From Achatina immaculata (taxonomy: Eukaryota; Mollusca; Gastropoda; Stylommatophora; Achatinidae), in assembly GCA_009760885.1 (NCBI GenBank), contig CM019697.1, positions 26,624,210-26,688,209 of the forward strand: a stretch of DNA of 64,000 bases, in the 5' to 3' direction. Numbering within the stretch: position 1 is the first letter of the stretch; the number at the start of each line of letters is the position of its first letter. The position numbers were made by a program, and so were the translations under genes. Under the pieces are notes generated by a model. That model worked only from the letters and a program-made list of their open reading frames with translations. It had not been told where the DNA came from and did no database searches. Positions 1-11,062 of the stretch are shown here, piece by piece.

Positions 1-70
1 CATGGGACTGATAGAACTAGCTAATATCTAACATGGGACTGATAGAACTAGCTAATATCTAACTTGGGAC
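1..70. repeat. Short tandem repeat, about 32 bp unit
   Basis: Two full copies and the start of a third of a unit beginning CATGGGACTGATAGAAC. It lies just upstream of the putative promoter of the secreted-protein gene. Copies beyond the window edge cannot be seen. Confidence 0.8.
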
Positions 71-107
71 TTCGTCATAGCCATTTCCGTCTACCCTTTC
101 CTTTCAT

Positions 108-114
108 TATAAAA
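108..114 (+). promoter_or_regulatory. TATA box candidate
   Basis: TATAAAA lies about 280 bp upstream of the signal-peptide start codon at 395. A pyrimidine-rich CTCTCAAG-type stretch about 25-35 bp downstream could hold the initiator. The spacing suits an RNA polymerase II core promoter with a long 5' UTR. A short 5' UTR intron is also possible, because CAAACAAGTAAG near 253 and TTGTTTCAG near 283 look like weak splice signals. This is inference from motif and position only. Confidence 0.4.
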
Positions 115-394
115 CGTTTTTCTCTCAAGTCTCAAGTTCTCCACAATTCTTTAATCGACAAAGTCTGTAATCCAAGTACCAAAAACAAAAATTAAAACAA
201 CTTAAACAATGGCTAGGCAGTAGAGCATGTTAACTTTCTGATGGGAGTACCACAAACAAGTAAGAATGGTTTTCTCTGGTTGTTTCAGTCACGAAGTTAA
301 ATCATATCTGTGTTGAGTCTGTCACTATCAGGTGCAGAGTGTGCTGTCAGTTACACGCAGATTTGCTGCTTCAAAGACAGAAACACACTGTGAA

Positions 395-446
395 ATGTTC
401 ACCTGGGTCTTTTTTATTCTGTGTGCTTATTTGGTAGTGGAACCAG
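395..446 (+). CDS. Secreted Cys-rich protein, exon 1 (signal peptide)
   Basis: This is the first coding exon. ATG at 395 opens MFTWVFFILCAYLVVEPG, a short N-terminus with a hydrophobic core typical of a secretory signal peptide. The exon ends after one base of the next codon (phase 1) at the donor CAG|GTAAGAA at 447. The carried G joins exactly in frame to the exon at 3237. A longer reading frame starts upstream at 332 but runs in another frame into TC-repeat translation, so I reject it. The intron that follows carries a large (TC)n tract and a 1.05 kb tandem duplication. The family is not recognised; secretion is inferred from the signal peptide. Confidence 0.6.
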
Positions 447-476
447 GTAAGAATCTACGTTTACTTGAAACTTTCC

Positions 477-2570
477 TCTCTCTCTCTTTTTTTTTCTCTC
501 TCTCCTTTCTCTCTCACTCTCAAACTTTCTCTTCTCTCTCCTTTCTCTCTCTCTCTCCTTTCTCTCTCTCTCTCTCCTTTCTCTTTCTTTCCCTCCTTAC
601 CCGCTCTCCTCTCACTCTCTCTTTCCTTTCTCTTTCTTTCCCTCCTTTCTCTTTCTGTCTCTCACTTCTCTCTCTCACTTCTTTCTCTCTCTCCTACTCT
701 CTCTTCTTTCTTTTTCTCTCCCTCGACTCTCTCTCTCTTTCTTTCTCTCTTTCCTTTCTTTCTCTCTCTCTTACTTTACTTTCTCTTTCTCTCTCCTTTC
801 TCTTTCTCCCTCTCTCCTTTCTCTCACTCCTTTCTATCTCCTTTCTCTTTCCCTCTTTCCTTTCTCTTTCTCTCCTTTTTAAAGCAGGATACTCTGCGTG
901 CTTCAATCTTCTCTGCTCTTCTGTGTGTAGAATGTAAACTGTAGATGTATTGCTATTCATTTCTGTGTATATGTCCACTATTGTCCACTGGAATAATGTT
1001 CTTTCTTACATTACTATCTACGTTGTTTTGCATCTGTTTTGTTACTCACTTCACAGACTTACTTGCTCCCAGGTTCATTCTCTCTCAGTGGAAATAGTAA
1101 TACAGAAGCAGCAACTTTACAGTTGAAATGACTTTAATGATGATCGGGGTGACGATGAGTCGATGAGCGATATGACGAGAACGACAAAGGCATCAACAAA
1201 ATCCATGGACACAAGACTAGACATCTTTACGATATATGTTCTCGGCAGACTACTGTCGCCATCAGAACAACATAAAACACTCTATTCTACATCTATTTCA
1301 CTAAACAACATTTCTAACAGCCTATTCTACGTCTCTCTCAGACGATACACAAAACATAACTGTCCTTCAGTCATATGATTTCTTTCTCACCTGCCTCTTT
1401 CCTGTCATTCCCCAACCGTGACCCTCGTGCAATCCGAGACAAAGGAGATGGACTCTACCTACAAACAGCTGATTACTTTAGATGAGTTATCTATCTTACA
1501 TCCTAACATTCAATATACTGCTATATTTCTCTCTCTCTTCCTTCTCTTTATATATCCTTTCTCTTTCTCTCTCTCTCCTTTCTCTTTCTCTCTCTCCTTT
1601 CTCTCTCTCTCTCCTTTCTCTCTTCTCTCTCCTTTCTCTTTCTTTCCCTCCTTACCCGCTCTCCTCTCACTCTCTCTCTCCTTTCTCTTTCTTTCCCTCC
1701 TTTCTCTTTCTGTCTCTCACTTCTCTCTCTCACTTCTTTCTCTCTCTCCTACTCTCTTCTTTCTTTTTCTCTCCCTCGACTCTCTCTCTTTCTTCTCTCT
1801 TTCCTTTCTTTCTCTCTCTCTTACTTTACTTTCTCTTTCTCTCTCCTTTCTCTTTCTCCCTCTCTCCTTTCTCTCACTCCTTTCTATCTCCTTTCTCTTT
1901 CCCTCTTTCCTTTCTCTTTCTCTCCTTTTTAAAGCAGGATACTCTGCGTGCTTCAATCTTCTCTGCTCTTCTGTGTGTAGAATGTAAACTGTAGATGTAT
2001 TGCTATTCATTTCTGTGTATATGTCCACTATTGTCCACTGGAATAATGTTCTTTCTTACATTACTATCTACGTTGTTTTGCATCTGTTTTGTTACTCACT
2101 TCACAGACTTACTTGCTCCCAGGTTCATTCTCTCTCAGTGGAAATAGTAATACAGAAGCAGCAACTTTACAGTTGAAATGACTTTAATGATGATCGGGGT
2201 GACGATGAGTCGATGAGCGATATGACGAGAACGACAAAGGCATCAACAAAATCCATGGACACAAGACTAGACATCTTTACGATATATGTTCTCGGCAGAC
2301 TACTGTCGCCATCAGAACAACATAAAACACTCTATTCTACATCTATTTCACTAAACAACATTTCTAACAGCCTATTCTACGTCTCTCTCAGACGATACAC
2401 AAAACATAACTGTCCTTCAGTCATATGATTTCTTTCTCACCTGCCTCTTTCCTGTCATTCCCCAACCGTGACCCTCGTGCAATCCGAGACAAAGGAGATG
2501 GACTCTACCTACAAACAGCTGATTACTTTAGATGAGTTATCTATCTTACATCCTAACATTCAATATACTG
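477..2570. repeat. 1.05 kb tandem duplication with (TC)n tract, two copies
   Basis: A block consisting of a TC-rich microsatellite followed by about 650 bp of unique sequence occurs twice, about 1050 bp apart (for example around 930-1500 and 1980-2550), with almost no difference in the unique part. It lies in intron 1 of the secreted-protein gene. The several long Leu/Ser/Phe-rich reading frames here are translations of the TC repeat or are copied unique sequence, and I do not regard them as genes. Confidence 0.9.
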
Positions 2571-2829
2571 CTATATTTCTCTCTCTCTCTTCCTTCTCTT
2601 TATATATCCTTTCTCTTTCTCTCTCTTCCTTTCTCTTTCTCTCTATCCTTTCTCTCTCTTTGTTCTCTTTCTCTCTCTCCTTTATCTCTCTCCATTCTTT
2701 CTCTCTTTCTCTCTCTTCAGCGCTCTTTCAGGTTTCTCTCCCTTTCACACAAAAGCTGACACACGTACATCCACACACATATACACACATACACGCATAC
2801 ACACAAACACACGAGCTTAGTAAAATATT

Positions 2830-2930
2830 ACAACTGAAAGAAACTTTGACTATGATAAGAAACTTTGACTATGATAAGAAACTTTGACTATGATAAGAAA
2901 CCTTGACTATGATAAGAAGCTTTGACTAGA
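2830..2930. repeat. 18-19 bp tandem repeat
   Basis: Five or so copies of AAACTTTGACTATGATAAG lie in intron 1 of the secreted-protein gene. No gene signal is visible in the surrounding 2,570-3,230 apart from a second short repeat at 3,130-3,200. Confidence 0.8.
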
Positions 2931-3236
2931 ATACGTTTGGAAAATCTCTTTGTGTATTGTTAAGAATGAACGCTACCAAGTATGTCCATGTCGGCAGTTT
3001 TTGAAAATTGCTCATGAAAGCGTCGCGAACTAGTTATTAATAATTCTGGTTTGTTTTTAGTTTTGTAAATTGAACCATACACCTCTGTCTATCTTTATCA
3101 CTAGAGCCAGTCTTACCGCAGTCATTATTTCTTATATCTCGTGTTAACAGCATGTTACTTTGTGTTAACAGCATGTTACTATGTATTAACGGTATTTTTG
3201 CCCTGTGTTAAAGTGAACGTGTTAAACTATCTGCAG

Positions 3237-3458
3237 GAACAAGCTGGAAGGTCTCGAGACAAATTGCTAGCTTGTGTGTAGAAGAATGTACGCCTCCTCC
3301 AAGCTTGTCTGGACGAGAGGTAGGTACAGAGCAACTAGAGGCAGGTACAGCGCAACTAGAGGCAGGTACAGCGCAACTAGAGGCAGGTACAGCGCACTGT
3401 CCTGAAGGCTATCAATGTAAATATAATGGGTGTGGACACATCTGTGACAAGGTAGTTG
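3237..3458 (+). CDS. Secreted Cys-rich protein, exon 2 (NGCGHxC domain)
   Basis: The acceptor is CTATCTGCAG|GAACAAG and the donor GTTG|GTGAGT. The exon is 222 bp (74 codons), phase 1 at both ends. It encodes LCVEECTPPP, a linker and CPEGYQCKYNGCGHIC. The C-x3-C, CPxGxxC and NGCGHxC pattern recalls the C-terminal half of WAP-type and antistasin-type small inhibitor domains, but the full WAP cysteine set is not present, so the family is open. The linker (3323-3397) contains three in-frame copies of the 7-residue unit GTxQLEA plus a partial fourth, made by a 21 bp tandem repeat inside the exon. The exon at 14305 is a paralogue without this linker. It probably encodes one extracellular domain of a modular secreted protein. 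Confidence 0.65.
3323..3397 (+). repeat. Coding 21 bp tandem repeat (7-residue unit)
   Basis: Units start at 3323, 3344, 3365 and 3386 (the last is partial) and encode GTEQLEA, GTAQLEA, GTAQLEA and GTAH. The 21 bp period keeps the frame, so the repeat lengthens the linker between the two Cys clusters without disrupting the domain. Confidence 0.85.
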
Positions 3459-3654
3459 GTGAGTGTTTAAAGCATCGTTTTCTTACAGTTATTGTAAATA
3501 TTATACTACAGTATAAAACAAGAGTCACCTATCGCAAATTAGCAAACAAACCCAGGCAGATAATGGTCGCATGCTGTTCTTGATTAGACTCTCAAAAGGT
3601 TTCAACTTTATAGTCTAAATAATAGATTGTTTTTCTGTGTCATTGAGCTAAACA

Positions 3655-3845
3655 TTGTCGTCGTATCTAATGTCTGTTTACTTAAACATTGTTATCTTTT
3701 CTGGTGCTTGTTTACTTAAACATTGTTATCTCTTTTGTTGTTTGTTTACTTAAACATTGTTATCCTATCTGGTGTTTGTTTACTTAAATATTGTTATCTT
3801 ATCTTTTGTCTGTTTACTTAAACATATCATCTAATGGTTATTTAC
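3655..3845. repeat. About 34 bp tandem repeat
   Basis: Five to six imperfect copies built on TTGTTTACTTAAACATTGTT lie in intron 2 of the secreted-protein gene, next to the TC/TA tract. Confidence 0.75.
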
Positions 3846-3894
3846 GCAAACATTGTTTAATTTCATGTCTCAACTCATTTTCAATGCTCTCTAT

Positions 3895-4596
3895 TTGCTT
3901 TCTCTCTCTCTCTTTCTCTGTACTACCTCCTCTATATATATATTGGCTCCTCTCTCTCTCTCTCTCTTTCTCTATATTGCATCCTCTCTCTCTCTCTTTC
4001 TCTATATTGCCTCCTCTCTCTCTTTTTTTCTATACTGCCTCCTCTCTCTCCCTCTCTTTCTCTATATTTCTTCCTCTCTCTATATATATATTGTCTCCTA
4101 TCTCTCTCTATATTTCCTCCTCTCTCTTTCTATCTCTCTCTCTCTCTATATATATATATATTGCCTCCAATCTCTCTATACATATATATATATATATATT
4201 GCCTCCTCTCTCTCTATATATATTGCCTCTTCTCTCTATATATATTGCCTACTCTATATATATATATATCTCTCTCTCTCTGAACCTTAAGTGCCCAGGG
4301 CACATGGGGCTTCTGCAAGGGTTTTCCACAAATACCTGTCCTTTGCCTTTTTTTCTGCTCTTGCCCAGGTGAGCCCTCTATTGCTCAACATCCTCTCTGT
4401 TGTTCTTCTCCATGTCTCTTTTGGTCTACCCTTACTTCTGTTCCCCTGTGGTGTCCATCTTAGTGCTGTTTTTGGTAGTGAGTTATCAGTCATTCAGAGC
4501 ACATGTCCCAACCATCGCCAGCGTCTTTCCTCAATAATTGTTGTCAGTGGTTTCATCTGCATCTCTGCCAACAAGATGTTATTTCTTATGGTTATT

Positions 4597-4644
<48 letters not shown>

Positions 4645-4770
4645 TCTCTATATTGCTTACTCTCTCTCTATATATATATTGCCTAATCTCTCTCTATATA
4701 TATTCCATCCTTTCTCTCTCTCTATATATATATATTGCCCCCCTCTCTCTCTCTTTCTCTATATTGCCTC

Positions 4771-4805
<35 letters not shown>

Positions 4806-4815
4806 TGCCTCCCCC

Positions 4816-4857
<42 letters not shown>

Positions 4858-5110
4858 CCCCCTCTCTCTCTTTCTCTATATTGCCTCCTCTATCTCTCTC
4901 TCTCTCTTTCTCTATTTTGCCTCCTCTTTATTCTCTTCTCTCTCTTATTCCTGTCTTCATTTTTTTATTTCTCTTTTCTCTCCTTATCTAAATTTCAACA
5001 CTGTCTACTATATCTCCCCCTACTCCTCCTCCTCCCCTCTCTCCATGCTACTCAGCCTCCTTATCTCCCTCCCTCTATGTCTCTCTCTCTCTCATATTAG
5101 TCTTCTAATT
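3895..5110. repeat. Compound (TC)n/(TA)n microsatellite
   Basis: About 1.2 kb of alternating TC and TATA runs with a recurring TATATTGCCTCC motif, interrupted by a LINE D 3' fragment at 4263-4592. It ends at the pyrimidine tract of the exon 3 acceptor (5136). The Ser/Leu/Tyr-rich reading frames across it are repeat translations. Confidence 0.9.
4263..4592 (-). mobile_element. LINE D 3' fragment, 5'-truncated
   Basis: The minus strand reads the C-terminal end of LINE D ORF2 (RSKGRPKETWRRTTERML, then PCALGT and stop), followed by a (GA)n tail that merges with the surrounding TC microsatellite. It matches the copies at 23824, 30415, 37111 and 56476. It is a dead 5'-truncated copy. Confidence 0.85.
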
Positions 5111-5136
5111 GTACCCATATACTTGCACACTTTCAG

Positions 5137-5223
5137 CCCCGGATGGCTGCACTGACTGTAAAGATCTTGGATGTTTCAATGATGCCTGTGATATTGATGG
5201 AGCAGGCTGCCCGATATGTAAAG
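5137..5223 (+). CDS. Secreted Cys-rich protein, exon 3
   Basis: The acceptor is CACACTTTCAG|CCCC, preceded by a long pyrimidine-rich tract. The donor is GTAAAG|GTAAAAT. The exon is 87 bp (29 codons), phase 1-1, and joins in frame to exon 2. It is one small domain with seven cysteines, including DGCTDCKDLGC and DIDGAGCPIC. The GAGCPIC end resembles the D-x-GC-x-x-C end of antistasin-type repeats, but the match is too short to name a family. The symmetrical phase-1 boundaries are those expected of a shuffled extracellular module. No second copy of this exon was found in the window. Confidence 0.6.
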
Positions 5224-5489
5224 GTAAAATCTGAGCGCTACATCACGTCCTCTTCTCATAGTGTGAGCAGTATTCTCTGTATGTTTCTAGCAAAAGGTTA
5301 ATAGCAAAAATACGTCAGAGAACCTGGGAAAATACGTCAGAGAAACTGGAAAAATACGTCAGTCTCTGGGACTGGAATAATTCCGATCGAACATGAGAGA
5401 AGAAAAGGATCACTTGGGGACTGGAGAATCTAGAAGACATGTTTATGAGGAAGAGACGAGGGGCCAGGTTTTAGACAGCAACATTCCAG

Positions 5490-6130
5490 TTTTTTGTTAG
5501 CTTACTCGTTCTTGTCCTGTTTTTTGTTAGCTTACTCGTTCCTGTTCTGTTTTTGTTAGCTTACTCGTTCCTGTTCTGTTTTTGTTAGCTTACTCGTTTT
5601 TGTCCTTGTTTTTGTTAGCTTACTCGTTCTTGTCCTGTTTTTGTTAGCTTACTCGTTCTTGTTCTGTTTTTGTTAGCTTACTCGTTCTTGTTCTGCTTTT
5701 GTTAGCATACTCGTTTTGTTCTGTTTTTGTTAGCTTACTCGTTCTTGTCCTGTTTTTGTTAGCTTACTCGTTCTTGTTCTGTTTTTGTTAGCTTACTCGT
5801 TCTTGTTCTGCTTTTGTTAGCATACTCGTTTTGTTCTGTTTTTGTTAGCTTACTCGTTCTTGTTCTGTTTTTGTTAGCGTACTCGTTTTGTTCTGTTTTT
5901 GTTAGCATACTCGTTCTTGTTCTGTTTTTGTTAGCTTACTCGTTCTTGTTCTGTTTTTGTTAGCATACTAGTTCTTGTTCTGTTTTTGTTAGCTTTACTC
6001 GTTCCTGTCCTGTTTTTGTTAGCTTTACTCGTTCCTGTCTTGTTTTTGTTAGCTTTATTCGTTCCTGTCCCGTTTTTGTTAGCTTTACTCGTTCCTGTCT
6101 TGTTTTTGTTAGCTTACTCGTTCTTGTCCC
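5490..6130. repeat. About 29 bp minisatellite
   Basis: About 22 copies of a unit containing TTTTTGTTAGCTTACTCGTT with small length variants. It lies between exons 3 and 4 of the secreted-protein gene. Confidence 0.9.
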
Positions 6131-6309
6131 GTCCTGAACTTGTATCCGCTTCAGTGTAACGCTGAGTTGATGAGGAAATATGAAATCTTCTTGGAGGATC
6201 CAACGACATCTCTGTTCGGAGTTTTTCTTATTTGCTGAGCGCTGTTTTCAGATGTAGGAGGCGCTATATGGTTCAGTTTGACAAAAGATTGCAGGGTGAA
6301 GGATATGAG

Positions 6310-6425
6310 CAGAAACATGAATGGCAGAAAGTAAGATGAGCACGATTATATTAGGAACATTCGACATCCAATATTTCGGCCTCGGTCTTTTTTAAGGATT
6401 ACATACAAGGACAACACAACAATAA
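6310..6425. mobile_element. Unclassified interspersed repeat, copy 1
   Basis: The segment around AATATTTCGGCCTCGGTC, preceded by a GCAGAAAGTAAGATGAGCAC-like stretch and followed by an ACAACAC-rich stretch, recurs in diverged form at about 17,220-17,345. The shared order of motifs over roughly 110 bp indicates an old dispersed element of unknown class. Confidence 0.5.
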
Positions 6426-6449
6426 AAAACACCAGAAAAAATGACAATA

Positions 6450-6915
6450 AAGAAGGAACATGGTGAAGCCTAAACAGAAATAGAAGGAACATGGCGGGGC
6501 CTAATCAAAATAGAAGGAACATGGCGGAACTTAACAGAATTAGAAAGAACATGGCAGAACCTAAACAGAATTAGAAGGAACATGGCAGGGCCTAAACAGA
6601 AATAGAAGGAACATGGTGGAGCGTAAACAGAATTAGAAGGAACATGACAGAGCCTAAACAGAAATAGAAGGAACATGGTGGAGATTAAACAGATTTAGAA
6701 GGAACATGGCGGAGCCTAAACAGAAATAGAAGGAACATGGCGGGGCCTAATCAAAATAGAAGGAACATGGCGGAACTTAACAGAATTAGAAGGAACATGG
6801 TGGAGCCTAAACAGAAATAGAAGGAACATGGTGGAGATTAAATAGAATTAGAAGGAACATGGTGGAGCCTAAATATAAATAGAAGGGTCACGGCGAAGCT
6901 TAAACAGAAATAGGA
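6450..6915. repeat. 31-32 bp minisatellite
   Basis: About 14 copies of a unit like AGAAGGAACATGGCGGAGCC, with variants differing at CpG positions. No coding evidence. Confidence 0.9.
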
Positions 6916-6944
6916 CAGGTTTTGGAGTGAGAGAATCAGCTCAT

Positions 6945-7500
6945 TACTTCAGTCGGCGGGATTGGTACTACCATTAGCAGCAGTCGGCGAGACTGATACT
7001 ATAATTATCAGCAGCCGGAGAGACTGGTACTACAATTAGCAGCAGTCGGCGAGACTGATAATACAATTAGCAGCAGCCGGAGAGACTGATACTACAATTA
7101 GCAGCAGTAGGCGAGACTAATACTATAATTAGCAGCTGCCGGAGAGACTGATACTAAAATTAGCAGCAGTAGACGAGACTGATACTAGAATTAGCGGCAG
7201 CCGGCGAGATTGATACTACAATTAGCAGCAGTAGGCTAGACTGATACTATAATTAGCAGCATCCGGAGAGGCTGATACTACAATTAGCAGCAGTAGGCGA
7301 GACTGATAATACAATTAGCAGCAGCCGGCGAGACTGATACTATAATTAGAAGGAGACGGCGAGACTGATACTACAATTAGCACCAGTAGGCGAGACTGAT
7401 ACTATAATTAGAAGGAGCCGGCGAGACTGATACTACAGGTAGCAAGGAATTAAAAGAAGAACATGTTTAGGGACACAGTCGGCGAGACTGATACTACCAT
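6945..7500. repeat. 31 bp minisatellite
   Basis: About 17 copies of GCAGCAGTCGGCGAGACTGA-type units, varying at the CGGCG position. From 7,500 to 7,860 nothing recognisable is seen. Confidence 0.9.
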
Positions 7501-7860
7501 AAGCAAGAAATTAAAAGAAAAATATGGGACACTGTAATTTGTGGCCAAAAGCAGTGACAGCTAGTGAAGAACACGTTTTGTAGTGGTTCAAAGCTTGCAC
7601 ACAAGCAATTTTGAACTGTGGGATACATTGAGATTAGATATTTTGTCACAAGTGATTGGAATATTTAGAGAAGCCAGGCATTCCTTAAAGAGTACAAAGT
7701 TGTAACATCTTGGTTCACGCTTCATTCATTCTAAAACATACAAGAGAAGGAAATAGGAAAATAAGAGAAAGTCTAAATTAACATACACGTATGTAGAGAA
7801 AAATGGGATATTTATCTTGTGACGTGTATGAAACTGTCCAAGAATGTTCCTACATAAAAA

Positions 7861-8185
7861 ATCATTCATTCATTCATTCATTCATTCATTCATTCGTTCA
7901 TTCATTCATTCATTCATTCGTTCATTCATTCATTCATTCGCGTGACATGCCCTTTCCAGAACGTTGTCCTTCTCACAGCCGCCCTGAATGTAACACGGTC
8001 TTGATCAAGTTGACCAGTGTCTTGCAGGGACACATTCAGACTTTCCCTGACGTCCTGAACCCACCTGCAGCCAGGTTGTCCCTGTTCTCTTGTCCTGGGC
8101 ACTGCCTTCTACTATCATCCTCTCCAAGCTGATGTGTCTCTTGATGTGGTCACGTGTCCCAGCTTTCTAATTTGATGGTGTTAAC
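7861..8185 (-). mobile_element. LINE F 3' end with (GAAT)n tail
   Basis: Read on the minus strand, this resembles the C-terminal end of a LINE ORF2, broken by frameshifts: KLGHVT early, then DRVTFRAAVRRTTFWKGHVT, and then a (GAATGA)n tail that shows on the plus strand as the ATTC run at 7861-7938. The LGHV pattern with a conserved tail is what RTE-like LINE C-termini look like. The frame is broken, so this is a fossil. Confidence 0.55.
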
Positions 8186-8318
8186 AAAAGACAAATAGTT
8201 TATCCGTAATCTCATCTTTGCCTTAGTTTTGTTTATTTGCTTATAGCCAGAAAGTGTTTGTGTGCTACAAGATTACTTTGTCACCGATTATAATTTTCAA
8301 TTTTTAAATTATGAAAAA

Positions 8319-8353
8319 TTTAAGTTTCATCATCATCATCATCATCATCATCG
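8319..8353. repeat. (CAT)n microsatellite
   Basis: About eleven CAT triplets. No gene context. Confidence 0.9.
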
Positions 8354-8419
8354 CATTGGCAGTTTAGTTCCTGTCAGTCAATTATAATTTCTTAGCTGTG
8401 CACTGAAGATATATCATTT

Positions 8420-8510
8420 ATCTGAGGTCTGAATATGATATTTGGATTGTATATACATGATTTATTTGTAGTCTGAATATAATATTTGGTTGTCTATGTA
8501 TGAGCTAATG
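8420..8510. repeat. 44 bp tandem repeat, left part of a split array
   Basis: Units with TCTGAATATGATATTTGGAT and ATACATGATTTATTTG occur here and again at 10,828-10,853 and 11,063-11,180. The array was split by insertion of LINE A (about 8,525-10,827) and of a LINE C 3' end (10,854-11,062). Confidence 0.8.
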
Positions 8511-8524
8511 ATCGCTAACAAACT

Positions 8525-10827
8525 TTTTAACAACATCCAAGAAGACTTTACACATGGACATCACCTGATGGGAAAATCAAGAATCAAATAGATTACATTT
8601 TAGTGCAAAGAAGGTGGAGGTCAAGAATAACATCAGCAAAAACTTTACCAGGTGCTGATTGTGACATAGACCATGAGTTATTAATAGCAGACATGAAGAT
8701 AAAGATAAAAAAGACAGTTGCAGGATCAAGACCACTCCGCTTTGATCTTACAAAAATACCAGAACAATACGGTATAGAAGTGAAGAACCGTTTTGAAATC
8801 CTGATGGCTGTACAGGAGGAGATAACACCAGATGAAATGGCTACGCAGGCCAGAGATATCTTAATAACAACAGCTAAAGACATTGTTCCAGTAAAGAAAA
8901 CACAAAAGAATGGATGGATTACAGCAGGCACACTAGAACTGATAAAACAACGTAGAGAAATGGAGACACAATGGAAAGTGACAAACAACAACAAAGAGGA
9001 ATATAAAACTTTAACAAAAGAAGTACGAAAAAACATAAGAAAAGACAAAAAACAATACATACAAGATTGTTGTTAAATAATATAAGGACATCAGAAGTGT
9101 GGAAGAGATAGTGAAATGTTTAAAGAAATGAAGACATTGACGAGAAATGTCACACCTAAGCTAAATGTAATTTGTGATGAGATGGGGAATACCCTGACAG
9201 AGACAGAGGAAATTCTAGAAAGATGGAAGGAATATTGCAGAGGAATGTATGAAACAACCGACTGTGAAAGCAGAAAACAACAGTGTGAATTATTATTGGA
9301 GGAGAAAGAACACGAACCGACAATATAAGAAGTTTTATGGGCAATAAAGAATCTGAAAAATGGTAAATCACCAGGATATGATGAGATAACAGCTGAATTT
9401 ATTAAAGCAGGAGGAAAGGAATGTGCAACAATCTATCATGCATTATGTAAAAAGATATGGCATTCAGGTATTTGACCAAAAGAATGGAAAAGAACTATAT
9501 TCATACCACTGCCACAAAAGGTTAACCTGAAATTATGTACAAATTACAGAACTGTTGCCCTGATCAGTCATGCCAGTAAAATTCTGTTAAAAATCATAAT
9601 GGGTAGACTTCGTAAGAAAATAGAAGAAGAAGTCAATATGGTCCAAGCTGGTTTCAGGCAAGGAAGAGGATCAAAAGATCATATATTCAATCTAAGATTA
9701 ATAATAGAGAAATGCAGAGAGTTTAATGTGAATCTATCCTTTATAGACTACTCAAAGGCATTTGATTGTGTACAACACCAAAAACTTTGGGAAATAATGG
9801 AAAAAATGGGATTTCCAATACATTTGATACAATTAACATCACTGCTGTATCTAGACCAACAAGCAGCAGTAAGAATAAATGGTGAAACAACAACTTGGTT
9901 TGACATAAAACAAGGGGTGCATATTGTCGCCTTACTTATTTAACTTGTATACTGAAAATATAATGAAGAATGTTAGAGAAGATGTAGACAAAGAATATTA
10001 CAATGTCATAACAATTGGAGGTTATGAAATACCAGAGATTAGATATGCTGATGACACAATATTACTGTCCACAACACAAAAAGGAATGGAAAAACACATT
10101 ATGTCAGTCCGTAAGAACAGCGAAGAGCAAAACCTCTATCTTAATGCGAAAAAAACTAAATTGATGACAATGACAAAACAAACAAGGCAGCTGAAATATG
10201 TATCAATGAGGAAAAATTGGAAGAAGTGGAGAGTTTTGAATATCTTGGATCACTGCTAACTAATAATGGAGATACAATGAGGGAAATTAAAAGGAGGACA
10301 TCTACTGCTTTTCAGAAATTAAAACAAATAACGAATCTGTGGAGAGGAGCAGACAGAACTACAAAAATAAGATTTTTAAGGGCATGCATCTTTCCCATCG
10401 AAACATATGCCTGTGAGACGTGGACACTTAACAAAACAGCTGAGAAACACACAAATGCCTTTGAATGTAAATGCTACAGAAGAGTTCTCCAAATATCGTG
10501 GACAAAAAAAAAAGAACAAATATATCCATACTACAAGAACTTAATATTGAAGAAGGCTGGCGAGTAGAGGAACAAAGAAAACTTAAATATTTTGGACACA
10601 TTAAACGTCATGATAATCTAGAGAATACCGTCTTGGAAGATAAATAATGGCAAAAGAAAGATAGGAAGACCAAGGCGAAGATGGCTGCAAGAAATCGTTG
10701 ATGATCTGCAAATTGATGCATCAACAGCAGGCCATCTTGCTCACAAACGAGAGGCCTACAGGGGAGCTGTTAGGGAGGCAAAGTTCCGCAAGGGACATGC
10801 AAATGAATGACTGAATGAATGATATAT
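8525..10827 (+). mobile_element. LINE A copy 1: endonuclease end plus reverse transcriptase, broken
   Basis: A non-LTR retrotransposon on the plus strand. It starts within the endonuclease C-terminus (IDYILVQRRWR, then a DCDIDHELL motif as in the catalytic SDH region). It continues through reverse transcriptase (LSFIDYSKAFDCVQHQKLW, then YADDTILL) and the C-terminal domain (ETYACETWTLNKTAEKH), and ends in an ATGAATGA tail. The frame is broken at least five times between 9,074 and 10,570, and the 5' end is missing. It resembles RTE-like LINEs by its (ATGA)n tail; the clade is inference. It sits in the 5224-14304 intron of the secreted-protein gene, and a second copy lies inverted at 11,693-13,119. 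Confidence 0.9.
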
Positions 10828-10853
10828 GATTTATTTGCAGTCTGAATATGATA

Positions 10854-11062
10854 TAAGCTATCAAGTGTAACACAACAGGCCAAAGAAAAAGAGGCAGACC
10901 GTGTGAAACTCTGAAGAGGACATTGTTAAGGGAGACAAAATTAACAGGCATAAAATCCCTTGATGAGGTTGAAAGACTCGCCGAAGACAGGAAAAATTGG
11001 CGAACTACTTTGCGAGCCCTATGTGATGTTTAACGGCACGGAAAGGATATAAGATAAGATAA
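10854..11062 (+). mobile_element. LINE C 3' end with target-site duplication
   Basis: The C-terminal tail of LINE C (RKRGRPCETLKRTLLRET, then SLDEVERLAEDRKNWRTTLR), a stop and a tail of ATAAG repeats. It is flanked by GAATATGATA at 10844-10853 and again at 11063-11072, a 10 bp target-site duplication. The target was the 44 bp tandem array. Extreme 5' truncation is typical of LINE insertion. Confidence 0.8.

Noticed and set aside
332..1994. Long Ser/Leu/Phe-rich reading frames, and Arg/Glu-rich ones on the other strand
   Set aside because: They translate a (TC)n microsatellite and are present twice by duplication. No domain, and one overlaps the true signal-peptide exon in another frame.
6252..6330. 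Possible phase-1 exon DVGGAIWFSLTKDC with acceptor TTTTCAG and donor AAA|GTAAGA
   Set aside because: It leaves in phase 2, so it breaks the 1-1 pattern, and its end overlaps a dispersed repeat also found at 17,220.
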